Part shown: piece by piece, positions 1 through 5,399 of the stretch
Position numbering within the stretch: the first letter of the stretch is position 1
Layout of the letters: each line of letters starts with the position of its first letter
Source of the DNA: Clostridium sp. CAG:557
GTDB lineage: Bacteria > Bacillota > Clostridia > Oscillospirales > Acutalibacteraceae
Reading direction: 5' to 3'
Assembly (NCBI GenBank): GCA_000435275.1
Contig: FR883888.1
Span: 1-9,594, forward strand
Length of the DNA: 9,594 nt
Position numbers and translations under genes: made by a program
The notes under the pieces: model-generated
What the model was told of the DNA's origin: nothing
The model's input: the letters and a program-made list of their open reading frames with translations, nothing else
Databases searched by the model: none

Positions 1-28
1 TCTGTAATTCATTTATTGTTTCTGTCAT
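1..28 (-). CDS. 5' end of an unidentified gene, cut by the left window edge
   Basis: Only the first nine codons are visible (MTETINELQ). The start is supported by a Shine-Dalgarno sequence AAAGAGGT at 35-42, six nucleotides upstream of the ATG at 28. The gene begins 31 nt after the stop codon of the AAA-ATPase gene on the same strand with no terminator between them, so the two are probably co-transcribed. Nothing can be said about function from nine residues. Confidence 0.55.
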
Positions 29-59
29 ATCTAAACCTCTTTTTTCGTATTATTGTAAG

Positions 60-1625
60 TTAAATGTCTTCAATTTTCACACTATGTTTTTTGAGTTTTT
101 CATCATAAGAAATTCCAACAGCCAGCTTTTTGCCTGTATAATCTTTTAGTGCAGTGGCATATCTTTTTTCTTTGATTTGCTTTAGGGCTTCATCTGGTGT
201 CGAATTCTTTTTTAGTTCAAGTATAAACGCAGGCTTGCTTTTATCGTTTGGATAAAATATAAAGTCAGCAAAACCAACACCAGCAGGCATTTCCCGAACA
301 ATTTTATATTTGCTTCGAGCACTTAAGTAAACCAGCGTAACCACACAAGCCAACGAATTTTCGTCGTTGTATTTTATAATTGGAATGTTGATATCGTGAG
401 CTTCCTGAATCAACTGTTCCATCGTTTCGGTGTCTTTTCTAAGAGTTGCTTCAAGCATTTCATTCGATTTTAAGACTAATTTTGAAATTGCGCCCATTTG
501 ATGGTTTTTGAGTGAATAGTCGAACTTCATTCTTAGCTCTTTGTTTGGAATTGCTAAAGTTTCGTCGTGATAACTCAAGAACCCATAAACAGTCATTGCT
601 GAAAGTATCTCCTCACGAGTGTTTAAATTTATCTGCTCAGCACTGTAACCTTCTAAATGAATGTTTACCGAAATACCTGATACCATCTGTACGATATCAT
701 TTTGAACTTCTTCAATATTGTTTTCAATGTAGTAACTTATTTCATCCATCGGCCCGGTATTTGTCCAATAACTTTGGCAAACACCATCGCTGAGTGCGTA
801 AACAACAGACCTTGGATTGAATACGTCTAAATCAGAATAAGTTTTATAGCCATCATACCAAGATTTTAACTCATCAAAAGTAATTTTGTTTTGTTTTTTA
901 CATAAATTTTCTACTTCTGCGAGGGTGAATCCAAAGTATTTATCGTATTTACTATCATTTAACATGTTATATTCTTTGAACATATTAAGCGCAGAACCAG
1001 AAGAGTATTTTGCAATAGGAAGGACACCAGTCATGTAAGCAAGTTCTACATATGGTTTATCTTTTAATAAATCTCTTAAAAATTCTAAAAAAGCTTTTCT
1101 GTCATTCTCTGAAAATAGATTGTTATTGAAGATATAGTCCCATTCATCCAAAATGAAAATAAAACCGTTGCCTTGTTTTTGATATATATGGTCGAACATA
1201 TCAGACAGAAGCATTTTTTCATTAACTTCAATTTCGGGACAAATTTCTTTTAGATCCTTTAGTAAAAAAGAGGTATAACGTCCAATGAAATCTTCGTAGG
1301 TACAGTTGGTATTCGGAATTTGGTTAAATGTCATATAAATAACGTTATGTTTATTCAGATGCTCTTTATACGAGCTGCTTTTACTAATTTCAAGTTTATC
1401 AAACAGTTCTTTAAAATCGGCGTTTTTAGAATAATATGAAGCTAGCATCATAGCATTTAGAGTTTTTCCAAAACGACGTGGACGTGTTATGCATACGTAC
1501 TGGGATGCTGTCCCAACCAATTCATTCATTTTTTCTATCAACTCAGATTTATCTACAAAATACTTTTCCTTAGTAGTTTTAGAAAACTGATTTACTTCAT
1601 TTATGTTGTTAAGAAAATATGCCAT
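60..1625 (-). CDS. AAA-ATPase-like / PD-(D/E)XK nuclease-like protein (AAA-ATPase_like + DUF1703 type)
   Basis: The product has 521 residues. The N-terminal half is a P-loop ATPase: a Walker A-like segment TRPRRFGKT at residues 47-55, a Walker B stretch FIFILDEWD at 155-163, and a TGVLPI motif near 199-204 that is typical of this family. The C-terminal region carries a PD-(D/E)XK nuclease-like core: GFADFIFYP (D454), then ILELK (E470, K472), with Q483 after it. Proteins of this build are common, often in many copies, in gut Clostridia, Bacteroidetes and some symbionts. Their role is not established; a defence or mobile-element role is only inference. The ATG at 1625 is preferred because AAAGGAGG lies 8 nt upstream and a promoter lies just beyond. 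A longer in-frame start at 1703 would place that promoter inside the gene. No frameshift is seen, and all the key residues are present, so it looks intact. Confidence 0.88.
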   Translation of the reverse strand: MAYFLNNINEVNQFSKTTKEKYFVDKSELIEKMNELVGTASQYVCITRPRRFGKTLNAMMLASYYSKNADFKELFDKLEISKSSSYKEHLNKHNVIYMTFNQIPNTNCTYEDFIGRYTSFLLKDLKEICPEIEVNEKMLLSDMFDHIYQKQGNGFIFILDEWDYIFNNNLFSENDRKAFLEFLRDLLKDKPYVELAYMTGVLPIAKYSSGSALNMFKEYNMLNDSKYDKYFGFTLAEVENLCKKQNKITFDELKSWYDGYKTYSDLDVFNPRSVVYALSDGVCQSYWTNTGPMDEISYYIENNIEEVQNDIVQMVSGISVNIHLEGYSAEQINLNTREEILSAMTVYGFLSYHDETLAIPNKELRMKFDYSLKNHQMGAISKLVLKSNEMLEATLRKDTETMEQLIQEAHDINIPIIKYNDENSLACVVTLVYLSARSKYKIVREMPAGVGFADFIFYPNDKSKPAFILELKKNSTPDEALKQIKEKRYATALKDYTGKKLAVGISYDEKLKKHSVKIEDI

Positions 1626-1633
1626 AATAAAAA

Positions 1634-1685
1634 CCTCCTTTTTAACCAATAATTTTATTATAGCATACATTCGTGCATTTATAAA
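1634..1685 (-). promoter_or_regulatory. Promoter and ribosome site of the AAA-ATPase gene
   Basis: On the minus strand there is a perfect -10 TATAAT (1657-1662) preceded by TGC, making an extended -10. A weak -35 TTTATA (1680-1685) lies 17 nt further upstream. Transcription would start near 1650. The Shine-Dalgarno AAAGGAGG occupies 1634-1641, 8 nt before the ATG at 1625. Together they decide the start codon. Confidence 0.65.
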
Positions 1686-1703
1686 GTTTTGAAAAATTTC
1701 CAA

Positions 1704-2041
1704 AATGATTTTATGTAAAAATAAAAAGTGAGATATACAAATGCTTATTTCACAAGCTTATATCAATAGTCACAGCACCCAGGCACGTTGTAGAAAAAGC
1801 CAATAATCGTAAATAATCGACCTAAGCTAGCTCCAAACTGGTACGCTATAACTTGAAATGTTTCATAGTGATGTATTATAAGTAAATTCGACAGAAAAGG
1901 AAAATAAAATTGAAAATACGTAGGATTATTTTCGTAAATTTTTTGTGTCACCAATATTACGGCTGATATTTAGATACGCTAGCTCTGATCAAATTAGTTT
2001 ACACTGTGGGGTATCTTAGATTTTTAAGTTAAGGTTTATTT
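1704..2041. other. Gene-poor spacer between the AAA-ATPase gene and the recombinase remnant
   Basis: No convincing gene is seen. The only sizeable open frame is 63 codons on the minus strand (1763-1954). It starts with TTG, has no ribosome site and matches no family I recognise, although its product is rich in aromatic and hydrophobic residues, so a decayed membrane-protein piece cannot be excluded. GCTGATA at 1962-1968 is the same heptamer expected at the 5' end of the tRNA-Thr whose 3' half lies at 2324-2366, but the bases after it do not continue as a tRNA. Confidence 0.5.
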
Positions 2042-2389
2042 AATGCACTGGATGGAAAAATCGACTTAATCGTGACAAAATCGGTATCGAGATTTGCACG
2101 AAATACTGTGGATACGCTAACGACAGTTAGAAAACTCAAGGAAAAAGGCATAGAGGTTTATTTCGAAAAAGAAAATATCTATACGTTTGATACTAAAGGT
2201 GAGCTTTTGATAACGATTATGAGTTCGCTTGCTCAAGAGGAAAGTCGAAGTATCTCAGAAAACACAACATGGGGTCAGAGAAAACGTTTTGCAGATGGTA
2301 AAGTCACAATATTTTATATATTGGGTAAGGATGAGGTCAGCGGTTCGAATCCGCTTATCAGCTCCAAATTAACTTTTTATTTATCGTAA
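2042..2389 (+). pseudogene. Serine recombinase (resolvase/invertase family), internal fragment
   Basis: The frame encodes a central piece of the catalytic domain of a large serine recombinase. It contains ALDGKIDLIVTKSVSRFARN, where the SxSRFxRN arginines belong to the active site, then KLKEKGIEVYFEKENI, then SSLAQEESRSISEN and WGQRKRFADGKV. Family homology is already clear at 2042-2071, upstream of the first possible GTG at 2072, and the frame is closed by a stop at 2030-2032. The N-terminal part with the catalytic serine is therefore missing. Homology fades after about 2313, where a conserved proline is replaced by phenylalanine. The frame then reads through a tRNA fragment to a stop at 2387-2389. 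The DNA-binding and zinc-ribbon/coiled-coil parts of about 350-400 residues are also missing. It cannot be an active recombinase and is debris of an integrative element. Confidence 0.85.
2324..2366 (+). tRNA. tRNA-Thr(GGT), 3' half only (displaced fragment, likely attachment-site relic)
   Basis: From the anticodon on, the bases follow tRNA geometry: anticodon GGT (2324-2326), AA, anticodon-stem 3' strand GGATG (2329-2333), variable loop AGGTC, T arm AGCGG-TTCGAAT-CCGCT (2339-2355), acceptor 3' strand TATCAGC (2356-2362), discriminator T and encoded CCA (2364-2366). This matches bacterial tRNA-Thr genes whose 5' end is GCTGATA. Upstream, neither the D arm nor the anticodon-stem 5' strand (CATCC) is present, and position 33 is G instead of T. 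Recombinase codons occupy that place. The fragment is not a functional tRNA. A 3' half reaching from the anticodon loop to CCA is what integrative elements using tRNA genes commonly leave at their distal end. Confidence 0.8.
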
Positions 2390-2509
2390 AAATACTCTGA
2401 AAATATCGTTATCAGTAATTTGATATCGTTCATTACCTTTTATTAAAATCTTCTTTGCTTTAATTTTATGTTTGTCGTTACTAGTTATTTGAGTCTTTAT
2501 AATTAACAT

Positions 2510-2549
2510 GCCGCTACGAAAAAATTTTTCATAGCGGCTTTATCTTTGA
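2510..2549 (+). terminator. Probable Rho-independent terminator
   Basis: GCCGCTA (2510-2516) pairs with TAGCGGC (2532-2538). After one C-A mismatch the stem continues as GAAAAA/TTTTTC to a tiny loop, and TTTATCTTT follows on the plus strand. It suits transcripts arriving from the left, such as the original tRNA-Thr gene. On the minus strand the tail is only weakly T-rich, but the hairpin could still end a minus-strand transcript from the promoter at 2673-2701. Confidence 0.6.
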
Positions 2550-2672
2550 TTGATTTTAAATCTATATTTTAACCTGAGTAATTTTTTCTCTCATTATAAA
2601 GTACATTTAAAAATTCTGATTGCTAAGCACAAAATAGCATTACTAATTAATTTATCATCATAAACAAAAGTA

Positions 2673-2701
2673 ATCATACTGTTTTTTTTACAAGCTGTCA
2701 A
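2673..2701 (-). promoter_or_regulatory. Near-consensus sigma-A-type promoter with no evident gene
   Basis: On the minus strand a perfect -35 TTGACA (2696-2701) and a -10 TATGAT (2673-2678) are separated by exactly 17 nt. It starts only 16-17 nt beyond the ispH-rpsA stop codon and points away from that gene. The expected transcript would start near 2666 and reach the hairpin at 2538-2510 after about 130-155 nt. No good reading frame lies in that interval. Confidence 0.5.
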
Positions 2702-2717
2702 TAATTATTTACTTAAA

Positions 2718-4709
2718 TTATTCATTATTCGAATTGGCTACTTGCTTTTCGCTATTTTCAGCCGAGTCAATTATGTTATCTTCTTCTAACACAGCTTTAA
2801 TTGATAAGCTAATTCTATGTTTTTCAAAATCAACATCAGTTATCATAGCCTTCACTTCATCCCCAACTGACAAAACGTCCTTCGGCACCCCGATTCTTTT
2901 ATTTGATATTTGAGAAATGTGAATTAAACCGTCAATTCCTGGTAAAAAGTTTGCAAATGCACCATAATCTGTTAAGCCTACAATTTTAACATCTACAATT
3001 GTTCCAACAGGATATTCATTTTTCAATTTTTCCCAAGGATTATCTTCATCCTTTCGGTAACTTAAAGAAATTTTTCCTGTATCTTTGTCAAAACTTTTCA
3101 CCGAAACCTCGATCTCGTCGCCAAGGTTTAGCACTTCAGATGGGTGTTTTACATGCTCCCAAGAAAGCTCAGAAATATGAATCATTCCATCAATCGGACC
3201 TAAATCAATAAATGCACCGTAATTGGTGAAAGACTTAACCTTACCTCTTAATTTTTGACCAACTTCCAGCCCATCAAAGAAATTTTCAATAGCAGCTTGT
3301 TTTTCATCATGCAAAACCGAACGAACAGAACCAATAGCTCTTCTGCGTCTCTCATTAACCTCGATAATTCTAAATTTAACTTCTTTGCCTTTTAAATTTT
3401 CTAAACTTTCGTTTCTAGATAAAGTTGCAAGCGAAGCAGGAATAAAAATTCTGATACTATTTGTTAAAACAATTACACCACCCTTTATTACCTCTACAAC
3501 TTTGCCAGTCAAAATTGAATTATTTTTGTGTGCCGCAACAATTTCTTCAAATCCTTTAGCCAAATCTATACGTTTTTTAGAAAGCATAATTGTGCCATCT
3601 TGGTCATTTGTGCGCATAATTAAAAGCTCTATTTCATCACCGATTTTCACAATATCCTCAGGTTTTGCATTCGGGTCATTAGAAAGCTCCGACGCAGGAA
3701 TAAAACCGGCATGTTTTCTTCCAACATCAACATAAACCTCATTTGGAGCAATTCCAACTACAATGCCTTTAACCTTGTCGTCTGTGTTCAAAGATTTTAA
3801 AGATTCCTCCAGCATCTGTTCAAAGTCCATTTCTTCCCCTTGTTCAACATCATTATTTTTCAGCATTTCTTCCATTTTTTGTTTAACCTCCTCTATAATG
3901 TTAGCCGGAGTGGATGCACCGGCAGTGATCCCAATAAATTTTGCATTTTTTATATCATCAAATTGCAAATCATCAAATTTTTCAATCAAAAACGACTTAC
4001 AATTTTTATTGCAAATATTAAATAATTTAGTAGTATTTGAACTTTCTTTCCCTCCGATAACAATCATAGCATCGGCTTTTTTAGACAATTTCTCAGCTTC
4101 GGCTTGCCTATTAACAGTAGTATTACAGATAGTATTAAAAACTGTAACATTTTTATAGCTAGAGTTTATCAGACCCAAACACCGCCGCCACTGAGCGACA
4201 CTAAAAGTGGTTTGAGCCACAACAATAATATTTAAATTAGAAAAATGGTTATCATTTTTTATTATATCCAATAATTCATCATAATTGTTAAAAGTGCAAT
4301 AGTCTGCGTTACAATGGCCCTCTATGCCTTTAACTTCTGGATGATTTTTGTCCCCGGCTATAAATATCACATCATTATTTTTTGATGTTTTATTAACAAT
4401 TTCATGAATTTTTTTTACAAAGGGACAAGTTGCATCCAAATAATTCAAATTTAAATCATTTATTTTTTTTATGATATCACGGCCGACCCCATGAGATCGA
4501 ATAACCAAAACTGCATCATTATTCACATCTTCAGGACGCTCGACGATTTTCACACCTTTTTTAGAAAGTTCTGCAATAATTTGAGGATTATGTATTATCG
4601 AGCCCAAAGTGCAAACACTTTTGCCACTGTCCAAAAGCTCATAAATGGAATTAATCGCTCTATTCACGCCAAAGCAAAATCCCGCATTTAACGCCACTTC
4701 TATTTGCAA
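2718..4709 (-). CDS. ispH: Bifunctional 4-hydroxy-3-methylbut-2-enyl diphosphate reductase (IspH) / ribosomal protein S1-like protein
   Basis: The product has 663 residues. Residues 1-280 are IspH (LytB), the last enzyme of the MEP isoprenoid pathway, which reduces HMBPP to IPP and DMAPP. The three cysteines that hold the iron-sulfur cluster are C12 (AGFCFGVNRA), C95 (DATCP) and C195 (NTICNTT). Active-site residues are also present: H40 in GSIIHN, RSHG at 71-74, H123 and E125 in NHPEV, T167 in AQTTFS, and SSNTTKL with ASTPAN near 223-270. An acidic linker (about 285-311) leads to four S1 domains at about 312-381, 399-465, 484-552 and 569-638, and the tail is acidic. S1 domains bind RNA, and the protein probably serves as ribosomal protein S1 or a relative. 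The fusion is known from Clostridia. The start is TTG at 4709, set by GGAGG 8 nt upstream; a longer in-frame start at 4940 would overlap ruvX with 77 residues foreign to IspH. It follows ruvX by 85 nt and has its own promoter. Confidence 0.95.
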   Translation of the reverse strand: MQIEVALNAGFCFGVNRAINSIYELLDSGKSVCTLGSIIHNPQIIAELSKKGVKIVERPEDVNNDAVLVIRSHGVGRDIIKKINDLNLNYLDATCPFVKKIHEIVNKTSKNNDVIFIAGDKNHPEVKGIEGHCNADYCTFNNYDELLDIIKNDNHFSNLNIIVVAQTTFSVAQWRRCLGLINSSYKNVTVFNTICNTTVNRQAEAEKLSKKADAMIVIGGKESSNTTKLFNICNKNCKSFLIEKFDDLQFDDIKNAKFIGITAGASTPANIIEEVKQKMEEMLKNNDVEQGEEMDFEQMLEESLKSLNTDDKVKGIVVGIAPNEVYVDVGRKHAGFIPASELSNDPNAKPEDIVKIGDEIELLIMRTNDQDGTIMLSKKRIDLAKGFEEIVAAHKNNSILTGKVVEVIKGGVIVLTNSIRIFIPASLATLSRNESLENLKGKEVKFRIIEVNERRRRAIGSVRSVLHDEKQAAIENFFDGLEVGQKLRGKVKSFTNYGAFIDLGPIDGMIHISELSWEHVKHPSEVLNLGDEIEVSVKSFDKDTGKISLSYRKDEDNPWEKLKNEYPVGTIVDVKIVGLTDYGAFANFLPGIDGLIHISQISNKRIGVPKDVLSVGDEVKAMITDVDFEKHRISLSIKAVLEEDNIIDSAENSEKQVANSNNE

Positions 4710-4722
4710 AAAACGAACCTCC
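4707..4722 (-). promoter_or_regulatory. Ribosome site and TTG start of ispH-rpsA
   Basis: GGAGG (4718-4722) lies 8 nt upstream of TTG (4707-4709). The next codons give QIEVALNAGFCFG, which aligns with the conserved N-terminus of IspH. No ATG or GTG gives a better fit, so the gene very likely uses a non-AUG start. Confidence 0.8.
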
Positions 4723-4743
4723 GAAATAATAAAAGTTAAAATA

Positions 4744-4772
4744 ATTATAAGATATATAAAAATAAAAATCAA
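4744..4772 (-). promoter_or_regulatory. Promoter of ispH-rpsA
   Basis: On the minus strand, TTGATT (4767-4772) and TATAAT (4744-4749) are separated by 17 nt within the 85-nt gap between ruvX and ispH. Transcription would begin near 4737, about 28 nt before the TTG start. The gene can therefore be expressed apart from ruvX. Confidence 0.6.
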
Positions 4773-4794
4773 GCATAAATTATTGTGGACAATA

Positions 4795-5217
4795 CTAATT
4801 AAAATTTTGTTGAAAAAAATCCAAATAATTTTGCAAAATAACGCTCGCCGCAACTGAATCCACAACATTTTTACGTTTTTTTCTGCGAACATTATTCTCA
4901 TTAAGAAAATTATGTGCGGTAATTGTTGTACAGCGTTCATCGACCATAGTCACTGGCAAATTCGTAATGTCACTTAAAGTCGAGGCAAAATCTTTGCAAT
5001 TTTTAGCGCTTTCACCCTCAGAACCGTCCATATTTCGAGGTAGCCCAACTATAATTTTTTCAATTTTTTCTTTTTTACAAATTTCATGTATTTTTTGCAA
5101 TAAAATTTCTTTATTTTTTTCCGCAATAACACAAAATGGTGACGCCAAAATTTGGTTAACATCCGAAATAGCAATTCCAGTCCGCGCTAAGCCTAAATCC
5201 ACCGCTAAAATTTTCAT
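4795..5217 (-). CDS. ruvX: Putative pre-16S rRNA nuclease / Holliday junction resolvase-like protein RuvX (YqgF)
   Basis: The product has 140 residues, the usual length of the family, with the RNase H-like fold. The signature motifs are LAVDLGLARTGIAISD (catalytic D7), IVGLPRNMDGSEG (57-68), VDERCTT (E94) and DSVAASVILQ (D120). In E. coli the homologue takes part in maturation of the 16S rRNA 5' end; a resolvase role has also been proposed. The ATG at 5217 is chosen because AAGGAG (5224-5229) lies 6 nt upstream. A longer frame up to 5250 would add 11 residues running through the ribosome site. The gene lies 181 nt downstream of valS and 85 nt upstream of ispH-rpsA on the same strand. Its leader contains a long hairpin (5246-5280). 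Only a weak promoter candidate is visible (TTGAAC at 5334-5339, TTATCA at 5311-5316), so read-through from valS may contribute. Confidence 0.93.
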   Translation of the reverse strand: MKILAVDLGLARTGIAISDVNQILASPFCVIAEKNKEILLQKIHEICKKEKIEKIIVGLPRNMDGSEGESAKNCKDFASTLSDITNLPVTMVDERCTTITAHNFLNENNVRRKKRKNVVDSVAASVILQNYLDFFQQNFN

Positions 5218-5233
5218 AAACAACTCCTTTTTG

Positions 5234-5280
5234 AGTTTCCGATGGCTCAAGGAAACTTTTTAAGGAAAAGTTCCCTTGAG
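5234..5280 (-). repeat. Long inverted repeat in the ruvX leader, with a competing hairpin
   Basis: CTCAAGGGAACTTTT (5280-5266, read on the minus strand) pairs with AAAAGTTTCCTTGAG (5260-5246) over 15 bp with a single G-U pair and a 5-nt loop. The G-U pair would be an A-C mismatch on the other strand, so the structure favours the minus-strand RNA. There is no T tract after it, so it is not a simple terminator. AGTTTCC in its 3' arm (5257-5251) can instead pair with GGAAACT (5240-5234), just ahead of the ruvX Shine-Dalgarno. It may be a leader regulatory structure or an interspersed palindromic repeat. Confidence 0.6.
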
Positions 5281-5368
5281 AAACATTCAAAACCTCTTTG
5301 CGTTGGCAATTGATAAAAGGCGCGTAAGGGCAAGTTCAATTTTTTAATTAAACATTGCTCCGCCCGCA

Positions 5369-5399
5369 CCAAAAATCTAAGTAGTTCTCACCGAAAACT
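5369..5399 (-). terminator. Weak terminator candidate after valS
   Basis: Overlapping the last base of the valS stop codon, AGTTTTC (5399-5393) pairs with GAGAACT (5389-5383) around a 3-nt loop, with one T-G wobble. A run of five T follows nine nucleotides beyond the stem. The stem is short and the T run displaced, so termination is likely partial at best. Confidence 0.25.

Larger units (their letters stand above)
2390..2717. other. Gene-free stretch between tRNA-Thr fragment and ispH-rpsA
   Basis: No confident gene is seen. The stretch holds a strong hairpin (2510-2538) and a near-consensus minus-strand promoter (2673-2701). A 42-codon minus-strand frame (2381-2509, starting MLIIKTQITS) begins right after the hairpin but has no ribosome site and no family match, so it is not called as a gene. 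An 8-bp direct repeat ATATCGTT occurs at 2403-2410 and 2423-2430. Confidence 0.6.

Noticed and set aside
1626..1703. In-frame 26-codon extension of the AAA-ATPase gene
   Set aside because: It contains the extended -10 promoter and AAAGGAGG. The ATG at 1625 has ideal spacing.
1725..1753. Imperfect hairpin GTGAGATA/TATTTCAC
   Set aside because: Short, with a wobble pair and a long loop, and no gene nearby that would need a terminator there.
1763..1954. 63-codon minus-strand open frame, hydrophobic product
   Set aside because: TTG start without a ribosome site, no recognisable family, and probably chance in AT-rich DNA; possibly a decayed membrane-protein piece.
2291..2366. Complete 76-nt tRNA
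   Set aside because: The length and acceptor pairing fit roughly, but there is no D arm, no anticodon-stem 5' strand and no T at position 33. The 5' part is recombinase coding sequence.
3385..4158. Plus-strand open frames of 116 and 131 codons opposite ispH-rpsA
   Set aside because: They are antisense to a gene with clear family motifs, have no ribosome sites and give compositionally biased products.
4710..4940. In-frame 77-codon extension of ispH-rpsA upstream of the TTG start
   Set aside because: It overlaps ruvX, contains the promoter and the Shine-Dalgarno of ispH-rpsA, and encodes residues foreign to IspH. The family N-terminus begins at the TTG.
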